In this document: positions 21,645 through 29,247 of the stretch, piece after piece
Numbering within the stretch: position 1 is the stretch's first letter
Layout: each line of letters begins with the position of its first letter
Assembly (NCBI GenBank): GCA_945915085.1
Contig: CAMEET010000007.1
Location: 1-38,365 of the forward strand
Direction of reading: 5' to 3'
Origin: an uncultured Treponema sp.
GTDB lineage: Bacteria; Spirochaetota; Spirochaetia; Treponematales; Treponemataceae
DNA: 38,365 nt
Translations under genes and position numbers: made by a program
Notes under the pieces: model-generated
The model's input: only the letters and a program-made list of their open reading frames with translations
Database searches by the model: none
Told to the model about the DNA's origin: nothing

Positions 21645-22688
21645 ATGAGTGTAGCTACAAGTTTAAAAACTTCACAATATTACGATTATTATAGAGATAA
21701 AGAAGTAATATTTTCGAAGGCAAATATAAAATACTTAAAATTAGATCCTCGTGAAATATATTTAAAATGCAATGGCGGTCATTGGCCTTGTATTATTAAT
21801 TCATCTTCGTTACAGCAGGCTAAAATTATTGTAGGAACTTCATGTGGAATTTTTGATATTTTACGAACAAAAAAAGATGTAAATGTAAGTTTACGTTATG
21901 GTTTTTTTGAGCAGAATGAAAAATTTCAATTTTTTGTAACGTGTAATGTAATTAATATAGAAAAATATCAAGATAAAAATGATTTAGCTTTAATTACGCT
22001 TGCTTTTAATCAACGGCCTCCTGATGATTTAATTTTAAAACTAGGTGAATTTATAGAAATTAATGAGAATTTTAAGTTTCAAAATAAACAAAAAATTCCA
22101 ATCAATAAAGAAAATATTAGACTTTTATCGATTCCAAAAGAAGAAACTTTTATATACATTCAAAATGTACCAAGAAAGTGTATATTAAAAGATATTTCAT
22201 TTGGAGGTGTAACTTTATTACTTGTGGGAATTCCTAAATTCCTTGAAAAAAAAGAAGTGGAATTACGACTGTTGTTTTCAGATACTAATGAACAGGTTGC
22301 ATTAAAAGGTATTATTGAAAGTGCTGAGTTTATGCCAGGAAGAAAAGATATTTCAGTTGTTGAAGTAGTCTATGTTCAAGAACTTGTTCCGATGAACTAC
22401 AAATTTCATATTAACAGTTATCTGACTTCTTCAAGTAAAAAACGAATTCAAAAACAAAATGAAAATAAACTTGCTGAAAGTGATTCTAAAAATAACATTT
22501 TTAGTAGAATAAAAAAAGGCGATGGAATTGTTCAGAAAACAGTCGAAGCTGCTGAAAAAGTTGCAGAGAAAGTTTCCGAAAAAGTAGATAAAGTATCAGA
22601 AATGGTTAATAAAAAAATTGAAGAAGTTTCTGAAAAAGTTCAAGAAAAAAAATCTGATAAAAAAGAATCAGATGCAGAGGAAAAATGA
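21645..22688 (+). CDS. PilZ-like domain protein with coiled-coil tail
   Basis: A 347 aa protein with no signal peptide. The motif DISFGG at residues 183-188 with following hydrophobic strands is the second conserved motif (D/N-x-S-x-x-G) of PilZ domains, which bind cyclic di-GMP. The usual RxxxR motif ahead of it is not clear, so binding may be lost. The first 140 residues form a separate domain as in spirochaetal PilZ proteins. Residues about 295-347 are Lys-Glu-Val repeats (EKVAEKVSEKVDKVSEMV) that look like a coiled coil. No good ribosome-binding site is visible. It overlaps the next gene by four bases (ATGA). Confidence 0.65.
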   Translation: MSVATSLKTSQYYDYYRDKEVIFSKANIKYLKLDPREIYLKCNGGHWPCIINSSSLQQAKIIVGTSCGIFDILRTKKDVNVSLRYGFFEQNEKFQFFVTCNVINIEKYQDKNDLALITLAFNQRPPDDLILKLGEFIEINENFKFQNKQKIPINKENIRLLSIPKEETFIYIQNVPRKCILKDISFGGVTLLLVGIPKFLEKKEVELRLLFSDTNEQVALKGIIESAEFMPGRKDISVVEVVYVQELVPMNYKFHINSYLTSSSKKRIQKQNENKLAESDSKNNIFSRIKKGDGIVQKTVEAAEKVAEKVSEKVDKVSEMVNKKIEEVSEKVQEKKSDKKESDAEEK

Positions 22689-23833
22689 ACTCGCAAAATC
22701 CTTTAGAATCAATTTATTATATTACAATTCCAGAAAATTTTATTCAGTCAGAAAATGCTTTTAAAATTGATACTTCGATAAAGCTTCCTGTACAAAAAAA
22801 AGTTAATGAGGCACCAGGAGATTTTAATCCAAGTGAAATCACGACCGAGCAGATTTTAGCTGGAATTCTCACAGTTTTAGCTTATGACAAAAAAAATGAG
22901 AATTTGGAATATTACCGTTCGATAATTTTAAAAGTAAAGCCAAATATCAAAAAAGAATTATGTGAAGCTGCTATTTTAAAAACAAAAAACGAAGATTTTG
23001 ATCTTGCAGAAGAAATCTTTTTGGCTTTAAAAGGGCTTGATCCTGAAGATGTAGCAATCACTTTGAATATGGCTTTGTTTTTAGATCAGCGAGCAGATTC
23101 GTATAGAAATTCAGGTATAATTGATGAAGCTGATGCTTATGATGCTGATGCGTTTGGATATTATACTGAAGCAATGGAAGCTGATCCTCCTTTGGCAGAT
23201 GCTTTTTTTAATGCAGGTTTTTATTTTATGAAACAACATAAATACCGGGATGCAAAAGATGCATTTGAAACTTATATAGCTTTAACTTGTGATTTAAGCG
23301 ATGAAGATTTGGGTGAAAACGGTGTTTATAAAAAAGAACGTGCGCAGGAAATTGTAAACAATATCACAAATCAAAATATTGATGATGAAGCTTTTACTAG
23401 AGCATATGATTTAATTTCCAAAGGTGAAGAAGAAAAAGGAATTGAAGAAATCAGAAAGTTTTTGGTAAATAATTCGAAAGTTTGGAATGCATGGTTTATG
23501 CTTGGCTGGGGATTGCGTCGTCTTGAACGATTTTCTGATGCAAAACTTGCTTTTGAAGAAGCTTTGAAATGTGGTGGAAATGAAAATCCTGATACTTATA
23601 ATGAACTTTCACTTTGTTATATTCAGGAAAAGAATTTTGATGAAGCAAAAAAATGCCTATTAAAAGCGTTTGAAATGGATAGTGAAAATACAAAAATAAT
23701 CTCAAATCTGGGATTTCTTGCTTTGGCTCAGGGAGATAAACAGCAGGCTAGAAATTATTTTACTGCTGTTCTTGAATTTGATCCTAAAGATAAAATTGCA
23801 GCAAACGAACTTTTGAAACTCGAAAAAGAATAG
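22685..23833 (+). CDS. Tetratricopeptide-repeat protein
   Basis: A 382 aa protein of TPR type. Repeats are clear at about residues 255-380, for example WNAWFMLGWGLRRLERFSDAKLAFEEAL and ETYNELSLCYIQEKNFDEAKKCLLKAF (given in parts), and less regular ones occupy about 90-200. The first 60 residues are unrelated. No signal peptide, so it is probably cytoplasmic and binds partner proteins. It shares ATGA with the PilZ-like gene and is presumably co-translated with it. It ends two bases from the convergent DUF192 gene with no terminator between. Confidence 0.8.
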   Translation: MNSQNPLESIYYITIPENFIQSENAFKIDTSIKLPVQKKVNEAPGDFNPSEITTEQILAGILTVLAYDKKNENLEYYRSIILKVKPNIKKELCEAAILKTKNEDFDLAEEIFLALKGLDPEDVAITLNMALFLDQRADSYRNSGIIDEADAYDADAFGYYTEAMEADPPLADAFFNAGFYFMKQHKYRDAKDAFETYIALTCDLSDEDLGENGVYKKERAQEIVNNITNQNIDDEAFTRAYDLISKGEEEKGIEEIRKFLVNNSKVWNAWFMLGWGLRRLERFSDAKLAFEEALKCGGNENPDTYNELSLCYIQEKNFDEAKKCLLKAFEMDSENTKIISNLGFLALAQGDKQQARNYFTAVLEFDPKDKIAANELLKLEKE

Positions 23834-23835
23834 GA

Positions 23836-24282
23836 TTATGGCAGAGTGATTTTATCGCCTGGTGTGATATTGTTTTTCTGAAACCATCCCTGCGGTACTT
23901 CAAGTGCATATCGAACTGAAACCGTGCTTTCTATTGAAGAAAGACTGAATGGAGTCATGTCATATATTTCGCGAATTATTCCGTTTGAATCTATGTATGC
24001 AATTGAAAGTGGATGAGGTGTGTTTTTCATCCAGAATGAAAGTTTTTGGTCATATTCAAAAATAAAAAGCATACCTGTTCCGTCTGGAATCTTCTTTCTT
24101 TCCATAAAGCCAAAATTTCTTTTTTCCTGGGTACTTGCCAATTCTGCTTCAACTGTGAAGATCTGTCCCTCTTTTGTTGTTATAGTTAATTGTTTGACAG
24201 GGAGTTTTTTTTGCGAGCATGAAGCAAAACTTGTTACGAAAATAAATAGTAAAAATGGTTTAAAAAGTCGTTTGTTTATCAT
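23836..24282 (-). CDS. DUF192 family lipoprotein
   Basis: A 148 aa protein. The N terminus KRLFKPFLLFIFVTSFASC is a lipoprotein signal with the cysteine of the lipobox at about residue 22. The mature part has FGFMERKKIPDGTGMLFIF, FWMKNTPHPLSIAYID and the conserved end of the DUF192 fold. The biochemical role of DUF192 is not established. Its ATG overlaps the stop of the upstream minus-strand gene by four bases, so the two are co-translated. Confidence 0.8.
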   Translation of the reverse strand: MINKRLFKPFLLFIFVTSFASCSQKKLPVKQLTITTKEGQIFTVEAELASTQEKRNFGFMERKKIPDGTGMLFIFEYDQKLSFWMKNTPHPLSIAYIDSNGIIREIYDMTPFSLSSIESTVSVRYALEVPQGWFQKNNITPGDKITLP

Positions 24283-24827
24283 AATTCATCCAAAAACATT
24301 TGTTGTGTAACTTCTGCAGGAGAAGATTGAATATTTGAATAGTTTTGAGTAGAGTCAAAAACATCATTATCAATATATTTTAAAGTTAATGGTTTTTCTA
24401 AGGTAAAAGTTACTTCATCAGATTTCCATGTTGCTTTTTGAGGATTGAAGTCAGTTGGATTTCCATATTTGTTACAAAGTGTTGTGAAAATTGTATAATA
24501 ATCCATTTTTTCTTGATTTACATTTATTGTGATGATGTAAAGATAATCATTTGTGAATTGAAACCAGCATCGTTCTAGAAAATTGGAACCGTGACCGTAA
24601 TTTGCATCTGTTTCGATTAAAGTTTTTTTTGTTCCTGGAATTAGTGAAACATCTCGTTCGCCATGGTAACCAAAATCAGAATCTTTAAGTAAAGCAATTT
24701 TTGTGTCTTCAAAAGTCATGCCAAGTTGGATGTTTTTGTATCCTTTTGGATAATCTTCAGAAAAAGTGAAAAAATATATTGAAAAAATCAAAAGAAATGA
24801 AATGAAAAAAGTTTTTGACCTAAACAT
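24279..24827 (-). CDS. Exported protein of unknown function
   Basis: A 182 aa protein with an N-terminal signal peptide (KTFFISFLLIFSIYFFTFSE, hydrophobic core at residues 6-20). The mature part starts YPKGYKNIQLGMTFEDTKIALL, where the GMTFEDTK segment resembles the opening of small periplasmic BamE/SmpA-like or stress-lipoprotein folds, but the rest gives no recognised family. It shares ATGA with the downstream DUF192 lipoprotein, which points to a shared envelope task. No strong ribosome-binding site is seen before its ATG. Confidence 0.65.
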   Translation of the reverse strand: MFRSKTFFISFLLIFSIYFFTFSEDYPKGYKNIQLGMTFEDTKIALLKDSDFGYHGERDVSLIPGTKKTLIETDANYGHGSNFLERCWFQFTNDYLYIITINVNQEKMDYYTIFTTLCNKYGNPTDFNPQKATWKSDEVTFTLEKPLTLKYIDNDVFDSTQNYSNIQSSPAEVTQQMFLDEL

Positions 24828-24906
24828 ACTTTATTATCGGTGAAAAAATAGAAATACTAGAGAAATATTTTTGTAAAGTAAAAAAAGTCATTTAAAATAG
24901 TAAAGA

Positions 24907-24933
24907 ACTGCGGATTTATAATTAAATCGCAGT
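24907..24933 (-). terminator. Terminator-like hairpin after the CNB gene
   Basis: ACTGCG (24907-24912) pairs with CGCAGT (24928-24933), extended by ATTT/AAAT across one bulged G. It lies 14 bases past the stop of the minus-strand gene at 24948. Downstream on the minus strand the sequence is T-rich but not a clean T-run. Confidence 0.55.
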
Positions 24934-24947
24934 CTTAGCTGAAAAAA

Positions 24948-26129
24948 TTATTTTTGAATGTTCTGTTTGCGATAAAAAGCTGCTTGTTTAAACAATTCCT
25001 GAACATCTTTTATAAGAATTTTACCATCAAAAATTCTGATATTTTGATATTGCTGAAAATCGTAGATTGCTTTTGGCGCAGTACTTTCTGTGAGTGCACA
25101 CATATTAACAAGGTCTTTTGGTGTAAAATCTGTCTGAAATGAACGTGAATTCAAATCAACTTTCTGTTTTTCAAGTTGGAGAGAAAGCATATCTACCATT
25201 TTTGCAACTGGATCAGATAGATTTGCATTTTCAAGCTGGCGATACATTGACCAGATTCGTTCAGCAAAAGTCATTGTGAGCTTAAAAATAAGCTGTGGCT
25301 GTGTTGAAACCATTTGATTGAAGTTTGAGCGGTTTACAACCATCAAAACGCAGTCTGTTCTTGCGATGGCACTTGCAGAACGAGGTTTATTTTCGAGTAA
25401 TGCCATTTCTCCAAACATGTCACCTTTTTTAAGAACGGCAAGAGTAACTTCATTTCCTTGCACAACTTTGGAAATCTCGATTTCTCCACTTTGAATGATG
25501 AACATTTCTGCACCATTTTGCGATTCTGAAAAAATCATTGTATCTTGAGGATATTTTCTTGTTAATTCAGCGGTTGGTTCAAAGTAAACTGCTTTTGTTG
25601 TCGGTTTTAATGAAACAAATTTTCTTTTTGCATATTCTGCAGCTTTTCCTGTCGGTCTGGTTTTTAAAAACTGATAATATGCAAAAGCTGAAATGTCTTT
25701 TTTTCCTTTTTTCTCGTAGAAATATGCGACATTGAATATTTGTTCATAATTTTCTTTTGCAACTGAATTTAATGCTGCTTTGGAAAGAAGTTCATTCATC
25801 ATGCGCATGCGGTTGGAGAAGTTTTTGATAATTTTAAGAGCTACAGGTGTATTGTTTGCAATTAATTCTGGATATTGTTCTCGTCGGACAGAAATTACTA
25901 TTACATCTGTGAGAGCGATTGCACTTGCCATTTGTGGTTTACCGGCCATGCATGGAACTACGCCAAGAAAATCTCCTGGACCATATTTTAAAGTAGAATT
26001 TCCGTTTTCAGTGATTTTTGAATATTGAATGTTTCCCTGTTGAATGATAAAGAAAAAGTAATTATCAGGTTTGCCTTCAACGAGTAAGTAAGTTCCTTTT
26101 TTGAAACTGAGCATCTGTAACTGTAACAA
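24948..26129 (-). CDS. Twin cyclic-nucleotide-binding-domain regulator
   Basis: A 393 aa protein with two CNB domains (about residues 5-105 and 185-290) and a C-terminal region (about 330-385) that resembles a Crp-type winged helix (FTPKDLVNMCALTEST, then IFDGKILIKDVQEL). The second domain keeps the phosphate-binding cassette FGEMALLENKPRSASA with E241 and R250. The first reads LGVVPCMAGKPQMASA and lacks both the Glu and Arg, so it probably does not bind a nucleotide. The start is TTG at 26129, chosen because AAGGAG sits six bases upstream; the first in-frame ATG is 15 bases further in. No signal peptide. Likely a cAMP-type sensor or transcription factor; the DNA-binding function is uncertain. 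Confidence 0.8.
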   Translation of the reverse strand: MLQLQMLSFKKGTYLLVEGKPDNYFFFIIQQGNIQYSKITENGNSTLKYGPGDFLGVVPCMAGKPQMASAIALTDVIVISVRREQYPELIANNTPVALKIIKNFSNRMRMMNELLSKAALNSVAKENYEQIFNVAYFYEKKGKKDISAFAYYQFLKTRPTGKAAEYAKRKFVSLKPTTKAVYFEPTAELTRKYPQDTMIFSESQNGAEMFIIQSGEIEISKVVQGNEVTLAVLKKGDMFGEMALLENKPRSASAIARTDCVLMVVNRSNFNQMVSTQPQLIFKLTMTFAERIWSMYRQLENANLSDPVAKMVDMLSLQLEKQKVDLNSRSFQTDFTPKDLVNMCALTESTAPKAIYDFQQYQNIRIFDGKILIKDVQELFKQAAFYRKQNIQK

Positions 26130-26202
26130 TGCTTTCTCCTTGCGATTGTTATTTTTATATAATCTCTAAAAGTAATGAACGTAGAAAAAAAACAATCATT
26201 AT

Positions 26203-26231
26203 AGTATAGATTTTGATAAAAAGTTTGTCAA
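26203..26231 (-). promoter_or_regulatory. Promoter of the CNB gene
   Basis: On the minus strand TTGACA (26226-26231), 17 bases, TATACT (26203-26208): a consensus -35, ideal spacing and near-consensus -10, about 75 bases before the TTG start. Confidence 0.75.
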
Positions 26232-26389
26232 TGATAAAAAAAATACAAGAATATTGAAATTTTATATCCGATATTTTACTTATATGATAATTATCGGGTT
26301 ATTTTTTTAATTTTTTACAAAAATGTTATTATTAAAATATTATATTTTCGTTGAAAATTGATTGAAATGACTATTTATAATTTAAGAAA

Positions 26390-26438
26390 GGGTGGATTAT
26401 TTTATTGATGACGATTGTTGATTAATTAAAATCCACCC
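26390..26438 (-). terminator. Terminator hairpin after the solute-binding gene
   Basis: GGGTGGATT (26390-26398) and AATCCACCC (26430-26438) form a perfect GC-containing 9-bp stem, extended by further A-T pairs, about 35 bases after the minus-strand stop. TTTCTT follows on the minus strand. Confidence 0.65.
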
Positions 26439-26472
26439 GAAATAATAAATTAATAAACTTTAGAATGTAATT

Positions 26473-27471
26473 TTATTCTTTATTTGAAAGTTTTCCGTTT
26501 TCGATAATGTATGTTGCCTGTTTCAGATAATCTTCTGGAATTGTAATTCCGCATGCTTTTGCAGCATCTAAATCAAAAAGAAGGTCAGAGTCGCTTGGTT
26601 TTGTCATGAATTTTACCGGAATTTCGCTTGGTTTTTTGCCGTTCAAAATTTCAACAACCATTTCGCCAGTTGCGTATCCTGCTTTGTAGTAGTTGAATCC
26701 TGAAGCCATAAAACATCCGCCATCCATTGCGCCAGTAACATCACCTGAGAAAATTGGTTTTTTGGCTTTGTTGAAAACTGAAACAAGACTTGGTAAAGCT
26801 GAGAAAACAGTGTTGTCAGTTGTAAGGTAAATTCCGTCACAGCGTTCAACAATTGCTTCGGCTGCCTGTTTTACTTCAGAAGAATTTGTGATTGATTGAA
26901 CAACAAGTTCCAATCCTGCTTCTTTACATCCTGCTTTTATCAATTCTAATGATGAAACTGAATTGTCTTCGTTTGAAGTGTAAATGTATCCTAAAGTTTT
27001 GATTCCAGCAATTTCTTTGAAAATTTTGATGTGTTCTTTTGATGGAAGTTCATCTGACATTCCTGTAACGTTTTTTTCGCCGTGTTCGAGAGTTGTAACA
27101 AGTCCTGCTCCAAGAGGATCTGTAACTGTTCCAAAAACAATAGGTGTATTTTTAAGTGTGTTTGCAAGTGCGATTGCGATTGGTGTTGCAATTCCAACTG
27201 CTACATCAACTTTTGTATCTTTGAATTGTGTTGCAATCTGATTTGCAGTATTGATGTCGCCGTTTGCATTCTGCAGGTCGAATTTTGCTTTGATTCCAGC
27301 AGCTTCAATTGCATCAATAATTCCCTGTTCTACAGAATCAAGTGCGGGATGCTGAACAATTTTTGCAATTCCGATTTTTACAGTTTTATTTTTCTGCTTT
27401 TTTTGTTTTGGTGCAGCAGATAAAGTAAATAAAACAGACAAAGATAATAAGAAAGAAAGTGTTTTTTTCAT
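26473..27471 (-). CDS. ABC transporter substrate-binding protein (ABC_sub_bind family)
   Basis: Periplasmic binding protein of 332 aa in the family that includes the tryptophan-binding protein TrpX. A signal peptide (MKKTLSFLLSLSVLFTLSAAPK) is followed by VKIGIAKIVQHPALDSVEQG, ANGDINTANQIATQFK and PIVFGTVTDPLGAGLV, which are family hallmarks. The start at 27471 was chosen because GGAGG lies six bases upstream; an in-frame codon 39 bases earlier precedes it inside the leader. No permease or ATPase gene is adjacent, which is unusual for this family. Expression is probably controlled by the doubled operator at 27516-27552. Ligand unknown; an amino acid such as tryptophan or tyrosine is likely from the family. 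Confidence 0.85.
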   Translation of the reverse strand: MKKTLSFLLSLSVLFTLSAAPKQKKQKNKTVKIGIAKIVQHPALDSVEQGIIDAIEAAGIKAKFDLQNANGDINTANQIATQFKDTKVDVAVGIATPIAIALANTLKNTPIVFGTVTDPLGAGLVTTLEHGEKNVTGMSDELPSKEHIKIFKEIAGIKTLGYIYTSNEDNSVSSLELIKAGCKEAGLELVVQSITNSSEVKQAAEAIVERCDGIYLTTDNTVFSALPSLVSVFNKAKKPIFSGDVTGAMDGGCFMASGFNYYKAGYATGEMVVEILNGKKPSEIPVKFMTKPSDSDLLFDLDAAKACGITIPEDYLKQATYIIENGKLSNKE

Positions 27472-27515
27472 AAAATCCTCCAGAAAAACTAGTAAACTCT
27501 TTGAAAACAATTTAT

Positions 27516-27552
27516 GTTTCTAAGTATAGAAACAGTTTCTATTTATAGAAAC
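27516..27552. promoter_or_regulatory. Doubled palindromic operator
   Basis: Two copies of the perfect 18-bp palindrome GTTTCTA-N4-TAGAAAC at 27516-27533 and 27535-27552, one base apart (19-bp period, nearly two helical turns). On the minus strand they start right after the -10 element and cover the predicted transcription start, where a bound repressor would block transcription. I do not recognise the motif as that of a known repressor. Confidence 0.85.
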
Positions 27553-27553
27553 A

Positions 27554-27582
27554 AATATAAAGAAATTTTCAATTTATGTCAA
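27554..27582 (-). promoter_or_regulatory. Promoter of the solute-binding gene
   Basis: On the minus strand TTGACA (27577-27582), 17 bases, TATATT (27554-27559). A consensus -35 and near-consensus -10 immediately upstream of the doubled operator, so strong expression is expected when the repressor is off. Confidence 0.8.
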
Positions 27583-27622
27583 GATATTTTTTTAAAATTT
27601 TTATTGGCGGATACTTGCTTAA

Positions 27623-28570
27623 TTAAGGCAGCTTTAGTCCAAATGCTGCTGGAACTTTTCTTTGTAATGAAGGTTTTATGAGATTTTTGTTTTTAAGTGT
27701 TAATCCTGAAGAATGTCCGCCATCAAATTGCATTGCTGTTTTGCATCCCATTTTTTGTAAGATTAATGCACATTCTTCAAAGTTCAGACCATTTCGTCCT
27801 GTAGGGCAGTTTATGCCGCATGTTGCCATTAAATATAAATATCGTCCGTCCGTGCTTAATCCTGCTGCTGTGCGTGAACGTTTGTACTTTTGGAATTGAT
27901 AGATTGTCGGTTCATCGAGAATCATGAAAAATCCGCCGAATGCATAATCATAATTCTGTAAATCTTCTTCGTTTTGATGTTGGATAATTTTTGCACGCCA
28001 GACATATGGTTGATTTGCATTTTCATCAGTTTGTGAAGAGTCTAAGTCACTTTTCTGAATTTTTTTGAAAGCTAATGCGCTGTAAGATTCATTCAAAGGA
28101 CAAATTGTGTTTCCGTCAATTTTTACAACACTGACTGGAAGATATTTGTGATTTTTGCTTGTAAAGGGAACTGTGTTTACAGCAACATCTGTTTTATATT
28201 TTTTTGCAAAATCTGATAGAAAAAAACGTTTGCTTAAGTTTTGAGGAATTGGTTCTGCAATGATTTGCCAAGGTGCTTCCAGATCGATTCGAACGCATGC
28301 CCATTTTGCGTTTGTTGCTTTGACTTCATATTGAGTGAAGGAAAGTAATTGATTGTCATTTTTGTTTGATTCTGAAATGGTGACTGGAGTCCACTGAAAT
28401 TCTTCAGGTGTTAAATCCTGAACAGGAAGAACCTGAGGGTCTGTGTATTTTTCTTTGAGTAAAATTGATGTTGTTTTACAACCGGAAAAAAAAATTACAA
28501 TGAGAAATAAATTCAAATATCTGCGAAATGAAGTTTTGAAAAAGTGTAAAAAGTAATTAAGGTTTTTCAT
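27623..28570 (-). CDS. NAGPA-like phosphodiester glycosidase lipoprotein
   Basis: A 315 aa protein of the NAGPA / DUF2233 family (phosphodiester glycosidase). The N terminus from MKNLNYF carries a hydrophobic segment and lipobox FFSGC, so it is a surface or periplasmic lipoprotein. The family core is at about residues 235-300: KRSRTAAGLSTDGRYLYLMA, then TGRNGLNFEECA and MQFDGGHSSGL. The start at 28570 was preferred to an in-frame codon at 28621, which overlaps the previous gene and would put extra charged residues before the signal. It follows the XRE-cupin gene by 11 bases. Substrate unknown. Confidence 0.8.
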   Translation of the reverse strand: MKNLNYFLHFFKTSFRRYLNLFLIVIFFSGCKTTSILLKEKYTDPQVLPVQDLTPEEFQWTPVTISESNKNDNQLLSFTQYEVKATNAKWACVRIDLEAPWQIIAEPIPQNLSKRFFLSDFAKKYKTDVAVNTVPFTSKNHKYLPVSVVKIDGNTICPLNESYSALAFKKIQKSDLDSSQTDENANQPYVWRAKIIQHQNEEDLQNYDYAFGGFFMILDEPTIYQFQKYKRSRTAAGLSTDGRYLYLMATCGINCPTGRNGLNFEECALILQKMGCKTAMQFDGGHSSGLTLKNKNLIKPSLQRKVPAAFGLKLP

Positions 28571-28581
28571 TTGATTCCAGA

Positions 28582-29247
28582 TTAATGATTTACAAATCTT
28601 TGTGCAGGAGTGACAATCCAAATTGCTTCCATATCAACGTCACCGATATTCTGAACAATGTGTGCTGCTCCTGCAGAAAATGAAACGCTGTCGCCTTCTT
28701 CTAGAACATATTCCTGATTGCCGTAAGTTAAAAGTGCTTTACCTTTTGTAACAAAACCTATTTCACGTCCTAAATGACCGTAAGAACCTCGGTGAGTCTG
28801 ATCTCCAGCAGGAATTTTCATAATGTAAGCTTCGATTGAAGGGTCTGAACCAGATTGTTTTGCAATGCCTTCAAAAGTAATTGTATCTTCATGCACCGAT
28901 GGACGTTCATTTTTGCGAATGATTTCAACAGGTCTGTCACGCTTATATTCTTCAAAAAGATATTCAAGATTGATGTCGAGAACATCTGCCAAAGCAAGAA
29001 GTGTATCAATCGCTGGAGAAACATGATTTCTTTCTATTTGGGAAACAAGACTTTCACTTACACCAGCTTGCTGTGCTACCACTTTTAATGTATAGCCTTT
29101 GTGTTCACGAACCTGGCGAAGTTTTTCTCCAAAATGATATGGACGTTTTTTTTGTTTGGATTCTTCTTCAACTTTATTCTGCTGGATTTGAGAATTATTT
29201 TTATTCTGGATTTCAGATGTTTCTTCAGTCTTTCGCAAATGTATCAT
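28582..29247 (-). CDS. XRE-family regulator with cupin domain
   Basis: A 221 aa transcription regulator. A Cro/CI-type helix-turn-helix lies at about residues 39-97 (LRQVREHKGYTLKVVAQQAG, then SESLVSQIERNHVSPAIDTL) and a C-terminal cupin at about 145-215 (GHLGREIGFVTKGKALLTYG, then EEGDSVSFSAGAAHIVQN). This layout is common in regulators that sense a small ligand through the cupin. The first 35 residues are charged and likely unstructured. AAGGAG precedes the ATG, which lies 23 bases inside the end of the upstream gene. The target genes are not evident. Confidence 0.88.
   Translation of the reverse strand: MIHLRKTEETSEIQNKNNSQIQQNKVEEESKQKKRPYHFGEKLRQVREHKGYTLKVVAQQAGVSESLVSQIERNHVSPAIDTLLALADVLDINLEYLFEEYKRDRPVEIIRKNERPSVHEDTITFEGIAKQSGSDPSIEAYIMKIPAGDQTHRGSYGHLGREIGFVTKGKALLTYGNQEYVLEEGDSVSFSAGAAHIVQNIGDVDMEAIWIVTPAQRFVNH

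Larger units (their letters stand above)
26130..26472. other. Intergenic region between two minus-strand genes
   Basis: This 343-base stretch holds the promoter of the CNB gene on the right-to-left strand and the terminator hairpin of the solute-binding gene at 26390-26438. The remainder (about 26240-26385) is very AT-rich with no recognisable gene or RNA. Confidence 0.6.

Noticed and set aside
28571..28621. Upstream start for the NAGPA-like protein
   Set aside because: It lies inside the XRE-cupin gene and would place charged residues before the lipoprotein signal.
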